Shown: positions 22,598 through 33,190, counted from the stretch's first letter. The stretch is DNA of 64,000 bases from Streptomyces sp. WAC 01529 (GCF_003945545.1 NZ_CP029617.1:3793001-3857000); one strand, 5' to 3'. Numbers and translations are program-made. Notes: generated by a model not told the origin, from the sequence alone.

Positions 22598-24430
22598 CTA
22601 CTTCACGATCGTGATCCGGTCCGCCTTCGGCGGCGCGATCGGCTTGTCCGCCGAGGAGTTGGCGGTCAGATAGTCGTTGAACGCCTTCAGGTCGTCGGCG
22701 CCGACGAGCGGCTTCGTGCCCTTGCCCAGCTCGGGCAGGCCGTCGCCGCCGCCCGCGAGGAAGGAGTTCAGGGCGACGCGGTAGGTGACCGCCGGGTCGA
22801 GCGCCTTGCCGTTCAGCTTGATGGAGTCGGTGACGACACGGTCCGCGCCGGTCTTCGTCATGTCGAGCGTGTACGTCAGGCCCGCCGACACCTGAAGGAT
22901 CTTCGGGGAGGCCTCGTTGGCCCCGCTGACCTGCTGCTTCAGGGCAGTGAGGAGCTGGGCGCCGGTCAGGTCGACGAGGTTGACGGTGTTGCTGAAGGGC
23001 TGCACGGTGAACGCCTCGCCGTACGTGACAACGCCGTCGCCCTCGCTGCCGCTCGCCTTGTGGACGAGGTCGGAGCGGATGCCGCCCGGGTTCATCAGCG
23101 CCAGGTCGGCCTCGGGGTCGAGCGACTTGGCGTGCGCGAGCTGCGCGTCCGCGATGAGGTCGCCGAGCGGGGACTCGGGCACTCCGGCGCCGCGGCCGGG
23201 GATGTCCCCGGAGATGTAACCGACGGGCCTGTTGGCGATGGGCGCGGCCAGCTTGTCCCAGCGGTTGATGAGCGAGGTCATGTCGGGGGCCTTGGCCTGC
23301 TCCCTGCTGACCACGTGGTTCGCGGACTTCACGCTCGTACGCACGATGTCCTTGGTCTTGCGGTCGTACGTGAGCGTGGTGTCGGTGTAGAGCTTCCCGT
23401 AGGAGGAGGCCGAGGTCACCATGCGGGGCTTGCCCGCGGGGTCGGGGATCGTGCAGACGTACGCGGCGTGCGTGTGGCCGGTGACGAGCGCGTCGACCTT
23501 GGGCGTGATGCCCTTGGCTATCTCGGTGATGGGCCCGGATATGCCGTCGCCCGCGCCCGGGGAGTCGCAGTCGTAGTTGTACGCCTGGCCGGCGGGGGCG
23601 CCGCCCTCGTGGATGAGCGTGACGATGGACTTCACGCCCTGCTTGTCGAGGATCTTGGCGTACTTGTTGACCGTCTCGATCTCGTCGTGGAACTTCAGGC
23701 CCTTGATGCCCTCGGCGGAGACGATGTCCGGGGTGCCTTCGAGGGTGACGCCGATGAAGCCGACCTTCACGCCCTTGTGCTTCCACACCCAGTAGGGCTT
23801 GAGGATGGGCTTGCCGGTCTTCTCGTCCGTGACATTCGCGGCGAGGTAGGGGTAGTCGGCGCCCTCGAACTGCTTCGGCTTGCCCTTCGCGTCCTTCTCG
23901 AAGCAGCCGTCCTTGGGGTGGCAGCCGCCGTTCTGTATGCGGGCCAGCTCCTTGGCGCCCTCGTCGAACTCGTGGTTGCCGACGCTGCTGACGTCCAGGT
24001 CCAGCTTGTTCATCGCCTGGATCGTGGGCTCGTCGTGGAAGAGGCCGGAGAGCAGCGGGCTGGCGCCTATCAGGTCACCGGCGGCGGCCGTGACGCTGTA
24101 GGGGTGGGCCTTGCGGGCGGTGCGCAGCGAGGTGGCGAGGTACTCGACGCCACCGGCGTCGATCTTCTTCTCGGTCCCGTCGTGCTGCTTCTCCGTCACC
24201 TGCCCGGAGGAGCCGGCGGGCGGCTGGAGGTTCCCGTGGAAGTCATTGAACGACAGCAGCTGCACGTCCACCGTGCGCTTCTTGCCGCCCTTGCCCCCGG
24301 CCGCGTGGTCCTGCCCCGCGCTCGCGGGAAGCGCGGCGGCCAGCGCGCCGAGGGTGGCGAGCGAGGCGGCAGCGGCGAGCACGCGCGTGGCGCGGCGTCC
24401 GGGCCTGCGTGGATGGGGTGTGGCTGACAC
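22598..24430 (-). CDS. Secreted 5'-nucleotidase / cyclic phosphodiesterase (UshA-like)
   Basis: 610 residues with an Ala-rich Sec signal peptide ending ASAG. The metallophosphatase domain has FNDFHGNL, GDLIGASP, GNHEFDEG and GHTHAAY (two-metal centre), followed by the substrate-recognition 5'-nucleotidase C domain (NPGGIRSDL, SNTVNLVDLTGAQL, FLAGGGDGLP). It releases phosphate and nucleosides from extracellular nucleotides, in keeping with the phosphate genes 7 kb away. GTG at 24430 is chosen because AGGGGGA precedes it and the signal peptide then has normal length. Confidence 0.95.
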   Translation of the reverse strand: MSATPHPRRPGRRATRVLAAAASLATLGALAAALPASAGQDHAAGGKGGKKRTVDVQLLSFNDFHGNLQPPAGSSGQVTEKQHDGTEKKIDAGGVEYLATSLRTARKAHPYSVTAAAGDLIGASPLLSGLFHDEPTIQAMNKLDLDVSSVGNHEFDEGAKELARIQNGGCHPKDGCFEKDAKGKPKQFEGADYPYLAANVTDEKTGKPILKPYWVWKHKGVKVGFIGVTLEGTPDIVSAEGIKGLKFHDEIETVNKYAKILDKQGVKSIVTLIHEGGAPAGQAYNYDCDSPGAGDGISGPITEIAKGITPKVDALVTGHTHAAYVCTIPDPAGKPRMVTSASSYGKLYTDTTLTYDRKTKDIVRTSVKSANHVVSREQAKAPDMTSLINRWDKLAAPIANRPVGYISGDIPGRGAGVPESPLGDLIADAQLAHAKSLDPEADLALMNPGGIRSDLVHKASGSEGDGVVTYGEAFTVQPFSNTVNLVDLTGAQLLTALKQQVSGANEASPKILQVSAGLTYTLDMTKTGADRVVTDSIKLNGKALDPAVTYRVALNSFLAGGGDGLPELGKGTKPLVGADDLKAFNDYLTANSSADKPIAPPKADRITIVK

Positions 24431-24842
24431 GTGTCCCCCTGGGGGTGGTGTGAGACGACTGAAAGGGCGATTCCGCCGAGCGCAGCCTAAAGTCAACGCG
24501 CGTAGCGCGACAGGGGGTTGCGGGTTACGAGGTGGTTGCCATCGGGAGCGATACGGGCACTTCATCCCATGTCGGGTTGGGGCGCTGGCTGGTCGGGGGT
24601 TCCGGCCCGGGCGGACGGGGGTACGGCCGGCGGCCGCCTTGTTCCGGTAGCGGGCGGGTTCCGTAACGACCGTCGGCCGCCGCGCTCCGGTAGCGGTTTC
24701 CGTATACGCGGCGTTCTGCGGCGATGAGGGGCGGTGTCTGGCTTGTTCTGCCGCCTTGTTCCCTTTGATGTCGTTGCATACCTTCGGCCTCACCGAACGC
24801 ACTCAAGTGCGGACGTTCCGTGTCCGATCCGGAGGTCTTGCC
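24431..24842. other. 412-bp divergent promoter region
   Basis: Between the nucleotidase and alkyl sulfatase starts. I see a direct repeat CTCCGGTAGCGG / TTCCGGTAGCGG (about 24642 and 24685) but no RNA, no PHO-box pair and no convincing ORF. Presumably holds both promoters. Confidence 0.4.
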
Positions 24843-26873
24843 ATGCCTGAAAACATCGAGCCCATCGAGCCGTCCTCGTTCATCACCGAGGCGAACCGCG
24901 CGGTGGGGGACGCGCTGCCCTTCAGTGACTCGTCCGACTTCGAGGACGCATCCCGGCACCAAGTGGCGGTGCCACGCCAGGGCGCCATCTATTCGCGCAC
25001 CGAGCGCGACCGCGTGGTGTGGAGCTTCGCCGACTACGAGTTCCTCGACCCGTCGCTGCGGATGGAGTTCCCGACGGTCAACCCGAGCCTGTTACGACAG
25101 AGCCAGCTCACCAGCATCGCCGGTCTGTTCCTGGTCACGGAAGGTGTCTACCAGGTTCGCGGCTACGACCTGTCGAACATGACGATCATCAAGGGGCAGG
25201 CGGGGCTCGTCATCATCGACCCCCTCGCCTCCCGCGAGACGGCCCACGCCGCACTCCAGCTGTACCGGGACGCCCAGGAAGACCAGAGTCCGGTCAGCGC
25301 GGTGATCTACACGCACAGCCACGTCGACCACTTCGGCGGCGTGCGCGGCCTGTTCGGCCTCGAAGGGGACAGCGTCCCGGAGATCCCGTTCATCGCTCCC
25401 GACGGATTCCTGGAACACGCGGTCAGCGAGAACATCTACGCGGGCCCGGCGATGGCCCGCCGCGCTTCCTTCATGTACGCGGCCGCGCTGGAGAAGTCCC
25501 CCTTCGCGCAGGTCGGTTCGGGCCTCGGCCTGACCGTCTCCACCGGCGAGGTCACCCTCATCCCGCCGAACCAGACCATCAGCCAGGAGACCGCCGTCCC
25601 GCGCGAGCAGTGGCAGGCAGAGGACGTCATCCCCTGGCGTTCCGGCCTCACCCGTATCGTCGTGGACGGTGTCCGGCTCATCTTCCAGCTCACGCCCGGC
25701 ACCGAGGCCCCGGCGGAGATGAACATCTACCTCCCCGAGCAGCGGGCCCTGTGCATGGCGGAGAACGCCACGCATACCCTGCACAACCTGCTGACCCTGC
25801 GCGGCGCCCAGGTACGCGACCCGCACGCCTGGTCGAAGTACCTCACCGAGGCGATCCAGGCCTTCGCCGAGCACACCGACGTGGCCTTCGCCTCCCACCA
25901 CTGGCCCACCTGGGGCAACGAGAAGGTCACCGACTTCCTCAGCAACCAGCGGGACCTGTACGCCTACCTCAACGACCAGACGCTGCGGCTGATCAACACC
26001 GGCTCCACCGGCATCGAGGCCGCCGAGGACTTCGAACTGCCCGCCACGCTCGCCGCCCACTGGTACAACCGCGGTTACTACGGCTCGGTCAACCACGATG
26101 TCAAGGCCGTCTACCAGCGCTACATCGGCTGGTTCGACGGCAACCCCGCGCACCTGTGGACCTACCCGCCCACCGAGGCCGGACGGCGCTACGTCGAGGC
26201 CCTCGGCGGGGTGGACAACCTCCTCGCCAAGGCACAGCAGGCATACGACGACGGCGACTACCGCTGGACGGCAGAGCTGGTCAACCACGCCATCTTCGCC
26301 CCCGCGATCCCCGACGAGCAGGCCGACAGGGCCAAACAGCTCCAGGCCCAGGCCCTGACCCAGCTCGGCTACGGCGCCGAGAACGGCACCTGGCGCAACT
26401 TCTTCCTCACCGGCGCCAGGGAAGTCCTCGACGGCCCCGGCGGCACCCCGAGCCAGGCGGGGCTCGACCTGATCCAGAGCCTCAGCCTGGACCAGATCTT
26501 CGACACCCTGGCCCAGAGCATCGACGGCCCGAAGGCCGGCCGGGAACAACGCGAACCGATCTCCCTGCAATGGCTGATCACAGAGCCCCAGCAGCAGGGG
26601 GCCACCACCACGCTGCGCAACGGGGCCCTCATCCACGTACCCGGCAAGGACCTCCTGGTCGCCAAGCCCCAGGCCACCCTCACCCTGACCCGGAGCACGC
26701 TCAACAAGGTGCTGATCAAAGCGGCGGCCCCCGGCGGCTCCCTGCGCGCCGCGTTCCAAGCCGCCGTGGACGACGGAGAGATCACGGTGTCCGGCGACGA
26801 CCCCACGGCCCCCGCGACCGTGTTCGGCTACGTGACCAAGCCCGACACCAACTTCGCCATCGTCACCCCGTGA
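24843..26873 (+). CDS. Alkyl sulfatase (type III, SdsA1/BDS1-like)
   Basis: 676 residues, no signal peptide. An N-terminal metallo-beta-lactamase domain carries the zinc motif THSHVDHFGG (residues 157-166), a helical dimerisation domain follows, and the C-terminal ~120 residues are an SCP2-like domain that binds the alkyl chain. It cleaves primary or secondary alkyl sulfates to sulfate plus alcohol. GGAGG precedes the ATG at 24843. Leu84 is encoded by TTA (25092-25094), the rarest codon in Streptomyces, so expression may depend on the developmental tRNA gene bldA. No sulfate-handling genes adjoin it. Confidence 0.92.
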   Translation: MPENIEPIEPSSFITEANRAVGDALPFSDSSDFEDASRHQVAVPRQGAIYSRTERDRVVWSFADYEFLDPSLRMEFPTVNPSLLRQSQLTSIAGLFLVTEGVYQVRGYDLSNMTIIKGQAGLVIIDPLASRETAHAALQLYRDAQEDQSPVSAVIYTHSHVDHFGGVRGLFGLEGDSVPEIPFIAPDGFLEHAVSENIYAGPAMARRASFMYAAALEKSPFAQVGSGLGLTVSTGEVTLIPPNQTISQETAVPREQWQAEDVIPWRSGLTRIVVDGVRLIFQLTPGTEAPAEMNIYLPEQRALCMAENATHTLHNLLTLRGAQVRDPHAWSKYLTEAIQAFAEHTDVAFASHHWPTWGNEKVTDFLSNQRDLYAYLNDQTLRLINTGSTGIEAAEDFELPATLAAHWYNRGYYGSVNHDVKAVYQRYIGWFDGNPAHLWTYPPTEAGRRYVEALGGVDNLLAKAQQAYDDGDYRWTAELVNHAIFAPAIPDEQADRAKQLQAQALTQLGYGAENGTWRNFFLTGAREVLDGPGGTPSQAGLDLIQSLSLDQIFDTLAQSIDGPKAGREQREPISLQWLITEPQQQGATTTLRNGALIHVPGKDLLVAKPQATLTLTRSTLNKVLIKAAAPGGSLRAAFQAAVDDGEITVSGDDPTAPATVFGYVTKPDTNFAIVTP

Positions 26874-26989
26874 CCGAACGACTCCAGAGCCCCATCAGCT
26901 GAGGCGGGGCGACCTCGACCGGCCCGGGAGCCGCGCCGCCGCTCCGGCCGACCGGGGACGCGCGGGGGCCGTCGCCGTACCCTCGTGCC

Positions 26990-27922
26990 ATGACTGACGA
27001 CCGGCCCGCCGAGGCTCCCGCGCCGCCCCTCCGGAAGATCGATACCCTCGCCGTCCTCTCCCCCGCGCAGGCCGACGCCGTGCTCGCGCTCCTCGCGGAG
27101 GCCGCCCGCGCCGACGGGCAGCAGGCGGTCTCCGAGCAGGGGCGGCTCCAGCTCCGCGGCGGGGCCCGTGAGGGAGTGCGGCACCTGCTGCTCAGCGTCG
27201 GCGACCAGCTCGCGGGGTACGCGCAGCTGGAGGACACCGACCCCGTGGAGGCCCCCGCCGCCGAGCTGGTCGTGCACCCCGCGCACCGCGGACGCGGCCA
27301 CGGCAGGGCGCTCGGCTCGGCGCTGCTCGGCGAGTCCGGGCGGCGCCTTCGCGTATGGGCGCACGGCGGGCACTCCGCCGCCCGGCACCTGGCGCAGGTG
27401 CTCGGCCTCGCCCTCTTCCGCGAACTGCGCCAGATGCGGCGCCCGTTGACGGACCTGCAGCTGCCCGAGCCGGTCCTCCCCGAAGGCGTATCCGTACGTA
27501 CCTTCGTGCCCGGACAGGACGACGCGGCCTGGCTCGCGGTGAACGCCGAGGCCTTCGCCCACCACCCCGAGCAAGGCTCCCTCACCCAGCGCGACCTGGA
27601 CGACCGCAAGGCGGAGCCGTGGTTCGACCCGGCCGGTTTCTTCCTCGCCGAGAAGGGCGGGGAACTGGTCGGCTTCCACTGGACGAAGGTGCACGCGCAG
27701 GAGAACCTCGGCGAGGTGTACGTCGTCGGGGTCCGCCCCGGTGCCCAGGGCGGCGGCCTCGGCAAGGCCCTGACCACGACGGGCCTGCGCCACCTCGCGC
27801 AGGCGGGCCTGCCGACCGCGATGCTCTACGTGGACGCGGACAACAAGGCGGCCGTGAGCGTCTACGAGCGGCTCGGCTTCGTGACGCACGAGACGGACCT
27901 GATGTACCGCACGGAGTCCTGA
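26990..27922 (+). CDS. mshD: Mycothiol synthase
   Basis: 310 residues with two tandem GNAT domains: an N-terminal degenerate one (about 20-140) and the catalytic C-terminal one (about 160-308) with VVGVRPGAQGGGLGKAL acetyl-CoA loop and the terminal NKAAVSVYERLGF block typical of MshD. It acetylates Cys-GlcN-Ins to give mycothiol, the main thiol of actinobacteria. The ATG at 26990 is the natural start. Followed by an 18-bp tandem repeat and strong terminator. Confidence 0.95.
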   Translation: MTDDRPAEAPAPPLRKIDTLAVLSPAQADAVLALLAEAARADGQQAVSEQGRLQLRGGAREGVRHLLLSVGDQLAGYAQLEDTDPVEAPAAELVVHPAHRGRGHGRALGSALLGESGRRLRVWAHGGHSAARHLAQVLGLALFRELRQMRRPLTDLQLPEPVLPEGVSVRTFVPGQDDAAWLAVNAEAFAHHPEQGSLTQRDLDDRKAEPWFDPAGFFLAEKGGELVGFHWTKVHAQENLGEVYVVGVRPGAQGGGLGKALTTTGLRHLAQAGLPTAMLYVDADNKAAVSVYERLGFVTHETDLMYRTES

Positions 27923-27925
27923 GCG

Positions 27926-27999
27926 CGGCAGCTCACGACAGCGCGGCGGCTCGCAACAGCACGGCGGCTCACGACAGCACGGCGGCTGACGACAGCGCG
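27926..27999. repeat. Four tandem 18-bp repeats after mshD
   Basis: Unit roughly CGCGGCGGCTCACGACAG, four consecutive copies with 1-3 changes each, between the mshD stop and its terminator. If a stop-codon mutation occurred, mshD would read in frame through them. Such 3n-length minisatellites may vary in copy number. Confidence 0.75.
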
Positions 28000-28035
28000 G
28001 AGGGCGCGGTTCTCCCCGGGGAGAACCGCGCCCTC
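28000..28035. terminator. Perfect 18-bp-arm bidirectional terminator
   Basis: Complementary arms GAGGGCGCGGTTCTCC and GGAGAACCGCGCCCTC meet over CCGG; the palindrome is perfect across 36 bp. Serves mshD and the convergent minus-strand gene. Confidence 0.85.
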
Positions 28036-28052
28036 ACGCATGCGCCCGCCGC

Positions 28053-28325
28053 CTACTTCGCCGCGACCTCCGTAAGACACATCGAGAACTGCACCCGGCC
28101 CCGCCGGGTCTGCTCGTAACGGGACTGCCCCGGCTCGCACTCGGTCTCGCCAAGACCCGCGACCTCGTACTCGGCCTTCGCGCTCCCGCAGTCGATGACC
28201 TCCATGTCCGGGCTGCCCTCCGACCCCTTGTTCCGGACGCAGTCCCCGACCTCGGCCGACGCGGGCCGCTTCGCGCTCTCGCTGTCGGAGCCGCTGGAGT
28301 CGCCCCGGCTCGTGTACATCCACAC
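28053..28325 (-). pseudogene. 5'-truncated LppU-like small protein gene
   Basis: 90 residues from a GTG at 28325. The body is like actinobacterial LppU/SCO3897-type proteins: VGDCVRNKG, then VIDCGSAKAEYEVAG, a further Cys (TECEPG) and a C-terminal MCLTEV, four Cys able to form two disulfides outside the cell. Those proteins start with a transmembrane helix or signal; here only its tail (LRLAVVAGVWMYTSR) is encoded before a TAA stop in frame. No RBS precedes the GTG. The break lies next to the palindrome and promoter of the GntR-ABC operon, suggesting that segment replaced the true 5' end. It could alternatively start at an unseen non-canonical codon. Confidence 0.6.
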
Positions 28326-28377
28326 GCCCGCGACGACCGCGAGCCGCAGACGTTACTTGACAGCACCCGGGGCCCTA

Positions 28378-28415
28378 CACCACCCTTTCACTACTCAATT
28401 AGTGAAAGGGTGGTG
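28378..28415. promoter_or_regulatory. Perfect 16-bp-arm palindrome before the YtrA-type regulator
   Basis: CACCACCCTTTCACTA (28378-28393) and its exact complement (28400-28415) flank CTCAAT, ending 7 bp before the GTG start. A TTGACA lies at 28357. The inner TTTCACTA…TAGTGAAA half-sites and the position are what one expects of an autorepressor operator for the YtrA-type GntR protein encoded just downstream. It could alternatively act as a hairpin in the 5' UTR. Confidence 0.75.
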
Positions 28416-28422
28416 CAAGGCA

Positions 28423-28862
28423 GTGGTCGAATACCGCATCGACCGGCGCAGCGGCGTCGCCACCTACCTCCAGATCGTCCAGCAGACCCAACAGGCCCTG
28501 CGCCTGGGCCTGCTGGCACCCGGCGACAAGCTGCCCACGGCACGCGAGGTCGTCGAGGCCACCGCCATCAACCCGAACACCGTGCTCAAGGCCTACCGCG
28601 AACTGGAGCGCGAGGGCCTCGTGGAGGCCCGCCGAGGCCTCGGCACCTTCGTACGCAAGTCACTGGGCAGCGCCCCGGCCGACTCACCGCTCCGGGGGGA
28701 GCTTGCCGAGTGGGCCGCGCGGGCCCGGGCGGCGGGCCTGGAGAAGGACGACGTGGCGGCGCTCTTCAACGCCGTACTCGAAGAACAGTTCGCACCACCG
28801 CAAGCGCCGCCGGCCACCCGCACACCGGCCGCTTCGCCCGCACCGACCAGGGGGGACTCCGC

Positions 28863-28866
<4 letters not shown>
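28423..28866 (+). CDS. YtrA-subfamily GntR repressor
   Basis: 147 residues: winged HTH (about 1-75) with GDKLPTAREVVEATAINPNTVLKAYRELE, then a short ~60-residue helical tail, the small C-terminal domain of the YtrA subfamily that controls adjacent ABC transporters. Start GTG at 28423. Its stop overlaps the ATPase ATG as ATGA, so repressor, ATPase and permease form one operon, presumably autoregulated through the palindrome upstream. Confidence 0.92.
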
Positions 28867-29758
<892 letters not shown>

Positions 29759-29762
<4 letters not shown>

Positions 29763-30724
29763 CCATGCCGACCCTGCGGGGACCGCACCGGGCAGACCTC
29801 CGGCTGCACCGCACCGCACTGTGGACGGGAGGCGCCGTCCTCGCCCTCACGCTGGCCTACATCGGCTGGCTGCGCTGGGCGGCCCACGCCTACCCGGAAT
29901 CCGAGGGCGACTGCTCCGCGGCCGAACCCTGCGACACCTTCCTCGGCTTCAGCAGCGCCCGCGGCCTGCTCTACCTCAGCCTGGAGCGAGGCGCCGTGCT
30001 CCTGCTCCTGCTGCCCCTGCTCATCGGTGTCTTCGTCGCGGGCCCGATGGTCGCCCGCGAGATGGAGAGCGGGGTGTACAAGCTCTCCTGGAGCCAGTCC
30101 GTCTCTCCCGCGCGCTGGCTCGCCGCCAAGCTGACGACGGCCGCCGCCTTGGCCGTGGGCGGCACGCTCTTCCTCATGGCCGTGCTCCGGCTCGGCGGTT
30201 CCGACGTGATCGGCGTCCGCTGGAACCTCCACTGGGCCGACCGCGGCGTCTACGAGGCCACCGGCCCCGCCCTCGTCGCGTACGCCCTGTTCGCCGTGGC
30301 CCTCGGCACGCTCATCGGATTCGCCGTGCGCCGCACACTGGTCGCGATGGCCGCCACCGGCCTCGTCACCGGCGTCGTCCTGTGGGGCATGGGCAACCTC
30401 CGCTGGCACCTGGTACCCGTGAAGACCGTCGGCGGCCCCGCCAGCGACAAGGACCACTTCCCTCCCTTCCGGCTCGACTCCTTCTCCATGGACCAGGGCG
30501 TCACCAACGCCACCGGGGAGCGCTTCTACGCATGGCAGTGCGTCCCGAAGCCACAGTCCGGCTTCTCCTGCCCCACCGACACCAAGATCACCACCTGGTA
30601 CATGGACTACCACCCCCGATCCCACTTCTGGTACACCCAGTTGATCGAGACCGGCATCGTCCTCGCCCTCGCGGCCGCCGCGACGTACGCCGCGTTCCGC
30701 CTCCTCCGCCGCCGTACCCCCTGA
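29759..30724 (+). CDS. ABC transporter permease
   Basis: 321 residues with six predicted membrane spans (near 21-41, 83-105, 124-146, 170-195, 200-222, 292-312) and a long extracytoplasmic loop before the last helix holding two Cys (WQCVPK, FSCPTD). An additional Cys pair (DCSAAEPC) lies in the first outer loop. ABC-2-like exporter permease, substrate unknown. Coupled to the ATPase by ATGA. Confidence 0.9.
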
Positions 30725-30738
30725 AACGCACGTTCGCC

Positions 30739-30772
30739 GAGACCCCCGGCACCACGGACCCCCGGGGGTCTC
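30739..30772. terminator. Terminator of the GntR-ABC operon
   Basis: GAGACCCCCGG (30739-30749) pairs perfectly with CCGGGGGTCTC (30762-30772), 15 bp after the permease stop. Confidence 0.75.
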
Positions 30773-30943
30773 CCGTCGATGTCCCGCACGTCATGTCGCC
30801 GTAACCGCTGATTCAGACTGCCTTGCGACGCTCGGCCAATGCAGCCCGCCGTGCCCGACCCGCCCCCGGAGAACGGGAAGCTCCGCCTCACTCCCGCGCT
30901 CTCCGACGCGCCCATCGGCGTGACCACGCGGAAGAATGGCTCC

Positions 30944-33190
30944 ATGAGCCAGCAGAACACGCATGGACAGGTACAGCACGCCCAGCCTTCCGTCGGTTCC
31001 ATCGCCGCGCACAGGCCGCACACCATCGCCGCGACCATCTCCGACCTCGCGCCCGACATCGACGCCGACCTGGACGCGTACGACGAGGACGCCCAGGTGG
31101 GGCACGACGGCGTCGAGCTGCCGCAGGGGCGGTTCCTGGACCGGGAGCGCAGTTGGCTCGCGTTCAACGAACGAGTGCTCGAACTGGCCGAGGATCCGCA
31201 GACCCCCCTCCTCGAACGGGCTAATTTCCTCGCGATCTTCGCCTCGAACCTGGACGAGTTCTTCATGGTCCGCGTGGCCGGACTCAAGCGCCGCATCGCG
31301 ACCGGCGTCGCCACCCGCTCGGCGTCGGGCCTCCAGCCCCGCGAGGTCCTCGAACTCATCTGGAACCGCTCCCGCGAGCTGATGGCGCGGCACGCCGCCT
31401 GCTACCAGGACGACGTCGCCCCCGGCCTCGCCGAAGAGGGCATCCAGCTGGTGCGCTGGCACGACCTGACCGAGAAGGAGCAGTCCCGGCTCTTCACGCT
31501 CTTCCGGCAGCAGATCTTCCCCGTCCTGACCCCGCTGGCCGTCGACCCCGCGCACCCCTTCCCGTACATCTCGGGACTCTCCCTCAACCTCGCCGTGGTC
31601 GTACGCAACCCGGTCTCAGGACACCAGCACTTCGCACGCGTGAAGGTCCCGCCGCTGCTCTCCCGCTTCCTGGAGGCCTCCCCCCAGCGGTACGTCCCCA
31701 TAGAGGACGTCATCGCCGCTCCCGCGCACCTCCAGGAGCTGTTCCCGGGCATGGAGATCCAGGAGCACCACATGTTCCGGCTCACCAGGAACGAGGACCT
31801 GGAGGTCGAGGAGGACGACGCCGAGAACCTCCTCCAGGCCCTGGAGAAGGAGCTGATGCGGCGCCGCTTCGGGCCCCCGGTGCGGCTGGAGGTCGAGGAG
31901 ACCATCGCCCCGAACGTGCTCAGCCTCCTGGTGCGCGAGCTGAAGATCAGCGAGGCCGAGGTCTACCCGCTGCCCGGCCCGCTCGACCTCACCGGCCTCT
32001 TCAGCATCGCCAAGCTGGACCGGCCCGAGCTGAAGTACCCCAAGTTCGTGGCGGGCACCCACCGCGACCTGGCCGAGGTGGAGTCGGCGTCGGCGCCCGA
32101 CATCTTCGCGGCCCTTCGCGAACGCGACGTACTCCTGCACCACCCGTACGACTCCTTCTCCACCTCCGTACAGGCGTTCCTGGAGCAGGCGGCGGCCGAC
32201 CCGGACGTCCTCGCGATCAAGCAGACGCTGTACCGCACCTCGGGCGACTCCCCCATAGTCGACGCCCTGATCGACGCCGCCGAGTCGGGCAAGCAGGTCC
32301 TGGTCCTCGTCGAGATCAAGGCCCGCTTCGACGAGCAGGCCAACATCAAGTGGGCGCGCAAGCTGGAGGAGGCGGGCTGCCATGTCGTCTACGGCATCGT
32401 CGGCCTGAAGACGCACTGCAAGCTCTCCCTCGTCGTACGCCAGGAGGGCGAGGCCCTGGTCCGCTACTCGCACGTGGGCACCGGCAACTACCACCCCAAG
32501 ACCGCCCGCCTCTACGAGGACCTCGGCCTGCTCACCTCGAACGCGGAGGTCGGCGCGGACCTCTCCGACCTCTTCAACCGCCTCTCCGGCTACTCCCGCA
32601 GGGAGACCTTCCGCCGCCTGCTCGTGGCCCCCAAGTCCCTGCGCGACGGCCTCGTCTCCCGCATCAACAAGGAGATACAGCACCACCGCGCGGGCCGCCC
32701 CGCCTACGTCCGCATCAAGGTCAACTCGATGGTCGACGAGGCGATCGTCGACTCGCTGTACCGCGCGTCGCAGGCGGGCGTCGAGGTGGACGTGTGGGTG
32801 CGCGGCATCTGCGCGGTGCGGCCGGGCGTCGCGGGGCTCTCGGAGAACATCCGCGTACGTTCCGTCCTCGGCCGCTTCCTGGAGCACTCCCGCGTCTTCG
32901 CCTTCGGCAACGGCGGCGAACCGGAGGTGTGGATCGGCAGCGCCGACATGATGCACCGCAATCTCGACCGCCGTATCGAGGCGCTGGTCAGGGTCCAGGA
33001 CCCGGCGCACCGGTCGGCCCTCAGCCGGCTCCTGGAGACCGGCATGTCGGACACCACCGCCTCCTGGCACCTGGGCGCGGACGGCAACTGGACCCGCCAC
33101 TCGGTGGACCCGGAAGGCCAGCCCCTGCGGAACGTCCAGGAGATGCTCATAGACGCCCGGAGGCGCCGGCGTGGCACAGCAACACCATGA
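30944..33190 (+). CDS. ppk: Polyphosphate kinase
   Basis: 748 residues in the usual PPK1 order: N domain (NERVLELAEDPQTPLLER, FASNLDEFFMVRV), head domain, and two C-terminal catalytic domains. The phospho-accepting histidine is His491 in GLKTHCKLSLV, followed by YSHVGTGNYHPKTARLYEDLGL. It polymerises ATP gamma-phosphate into polyphosphate and can run in reverse. The start is taken at 30944 (MSQQNTHGQ, GGAAG upstream); an in-frame ATG at 30839 adds 35 unlikely residues. It is first in a run with CHAD and Nudix genes that overlap head to tail and precede pstSCAB. I saw no clear PHO box before it, though PhoP control is known in relatives. Confidence 0.96.
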   Translation: MSQQNTHGQVQHAQPSVGSIAAHRPHTIAATISDLAPDIDADLDAYDEDAQVGHDGVELPQGRFLDRERSWLAFNERVLELAEDPQTPLLERANFLAIFASNLDEFFMVRVAGLKRRIATGVATRSASGLQPREVLELIWNRSRELMARHAACYQDDVAPGLAEEGIQLVRWHDLTEKEQSRLFTLFRQQIFPVLTPLAVDPAHPFPYISGLSLNLAVVVRNPVSGHQHFARVKVPPLLSRFLEASPQRYVPIEDVIAAPAHLQELFPGMEIQEHHMFRLTRNEDLEVEEDDAENLLQALEKELMRRRFGPPVRLEVEETIAPNVLSLLVRELKISEAEVYPLPGPLDLTGLFSIAKLDRPELKYPKFVAGTHRDLAEVESASAPDIFAALRERDVLLHHPYDSFSTSVQAFLEQAAADPDVLAIKQTLYRTSGDSPIVDALIDAAESGKQVLVLVEIKARFDEQANIKWARKLEEAGCHVVYGIVGLKTHCKLSLVVRQEGEALVRYSHVGTGNYHPKTARLYEDLGLLTSNAEVGADLSDLFNRLSGYSRRETFRRLLVAPKSLRDGLVSRINKEIQHHRAGRPAYVRIKVNSMVDEAIVDSLYRASQAGVEVDVWVRGICAVRPGVAGLSENIRVRSVLGRFLEHSRVFAFGNGGEPEVWIGSADMMHRNLDRRIEALVRVQDPAHRSALSRLLETGMSDTTASWHLGADGNWTRHSVDPEGQPLRNVQEMLIDARRRRRGTATP

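Noticed and set aside
28326..28422. An attachment site or IS end at the truncation before the GntR-ABC operon
   Set aside because: No tRNA, no integrase or transposase, and no direct repeat flanking the operon was found.
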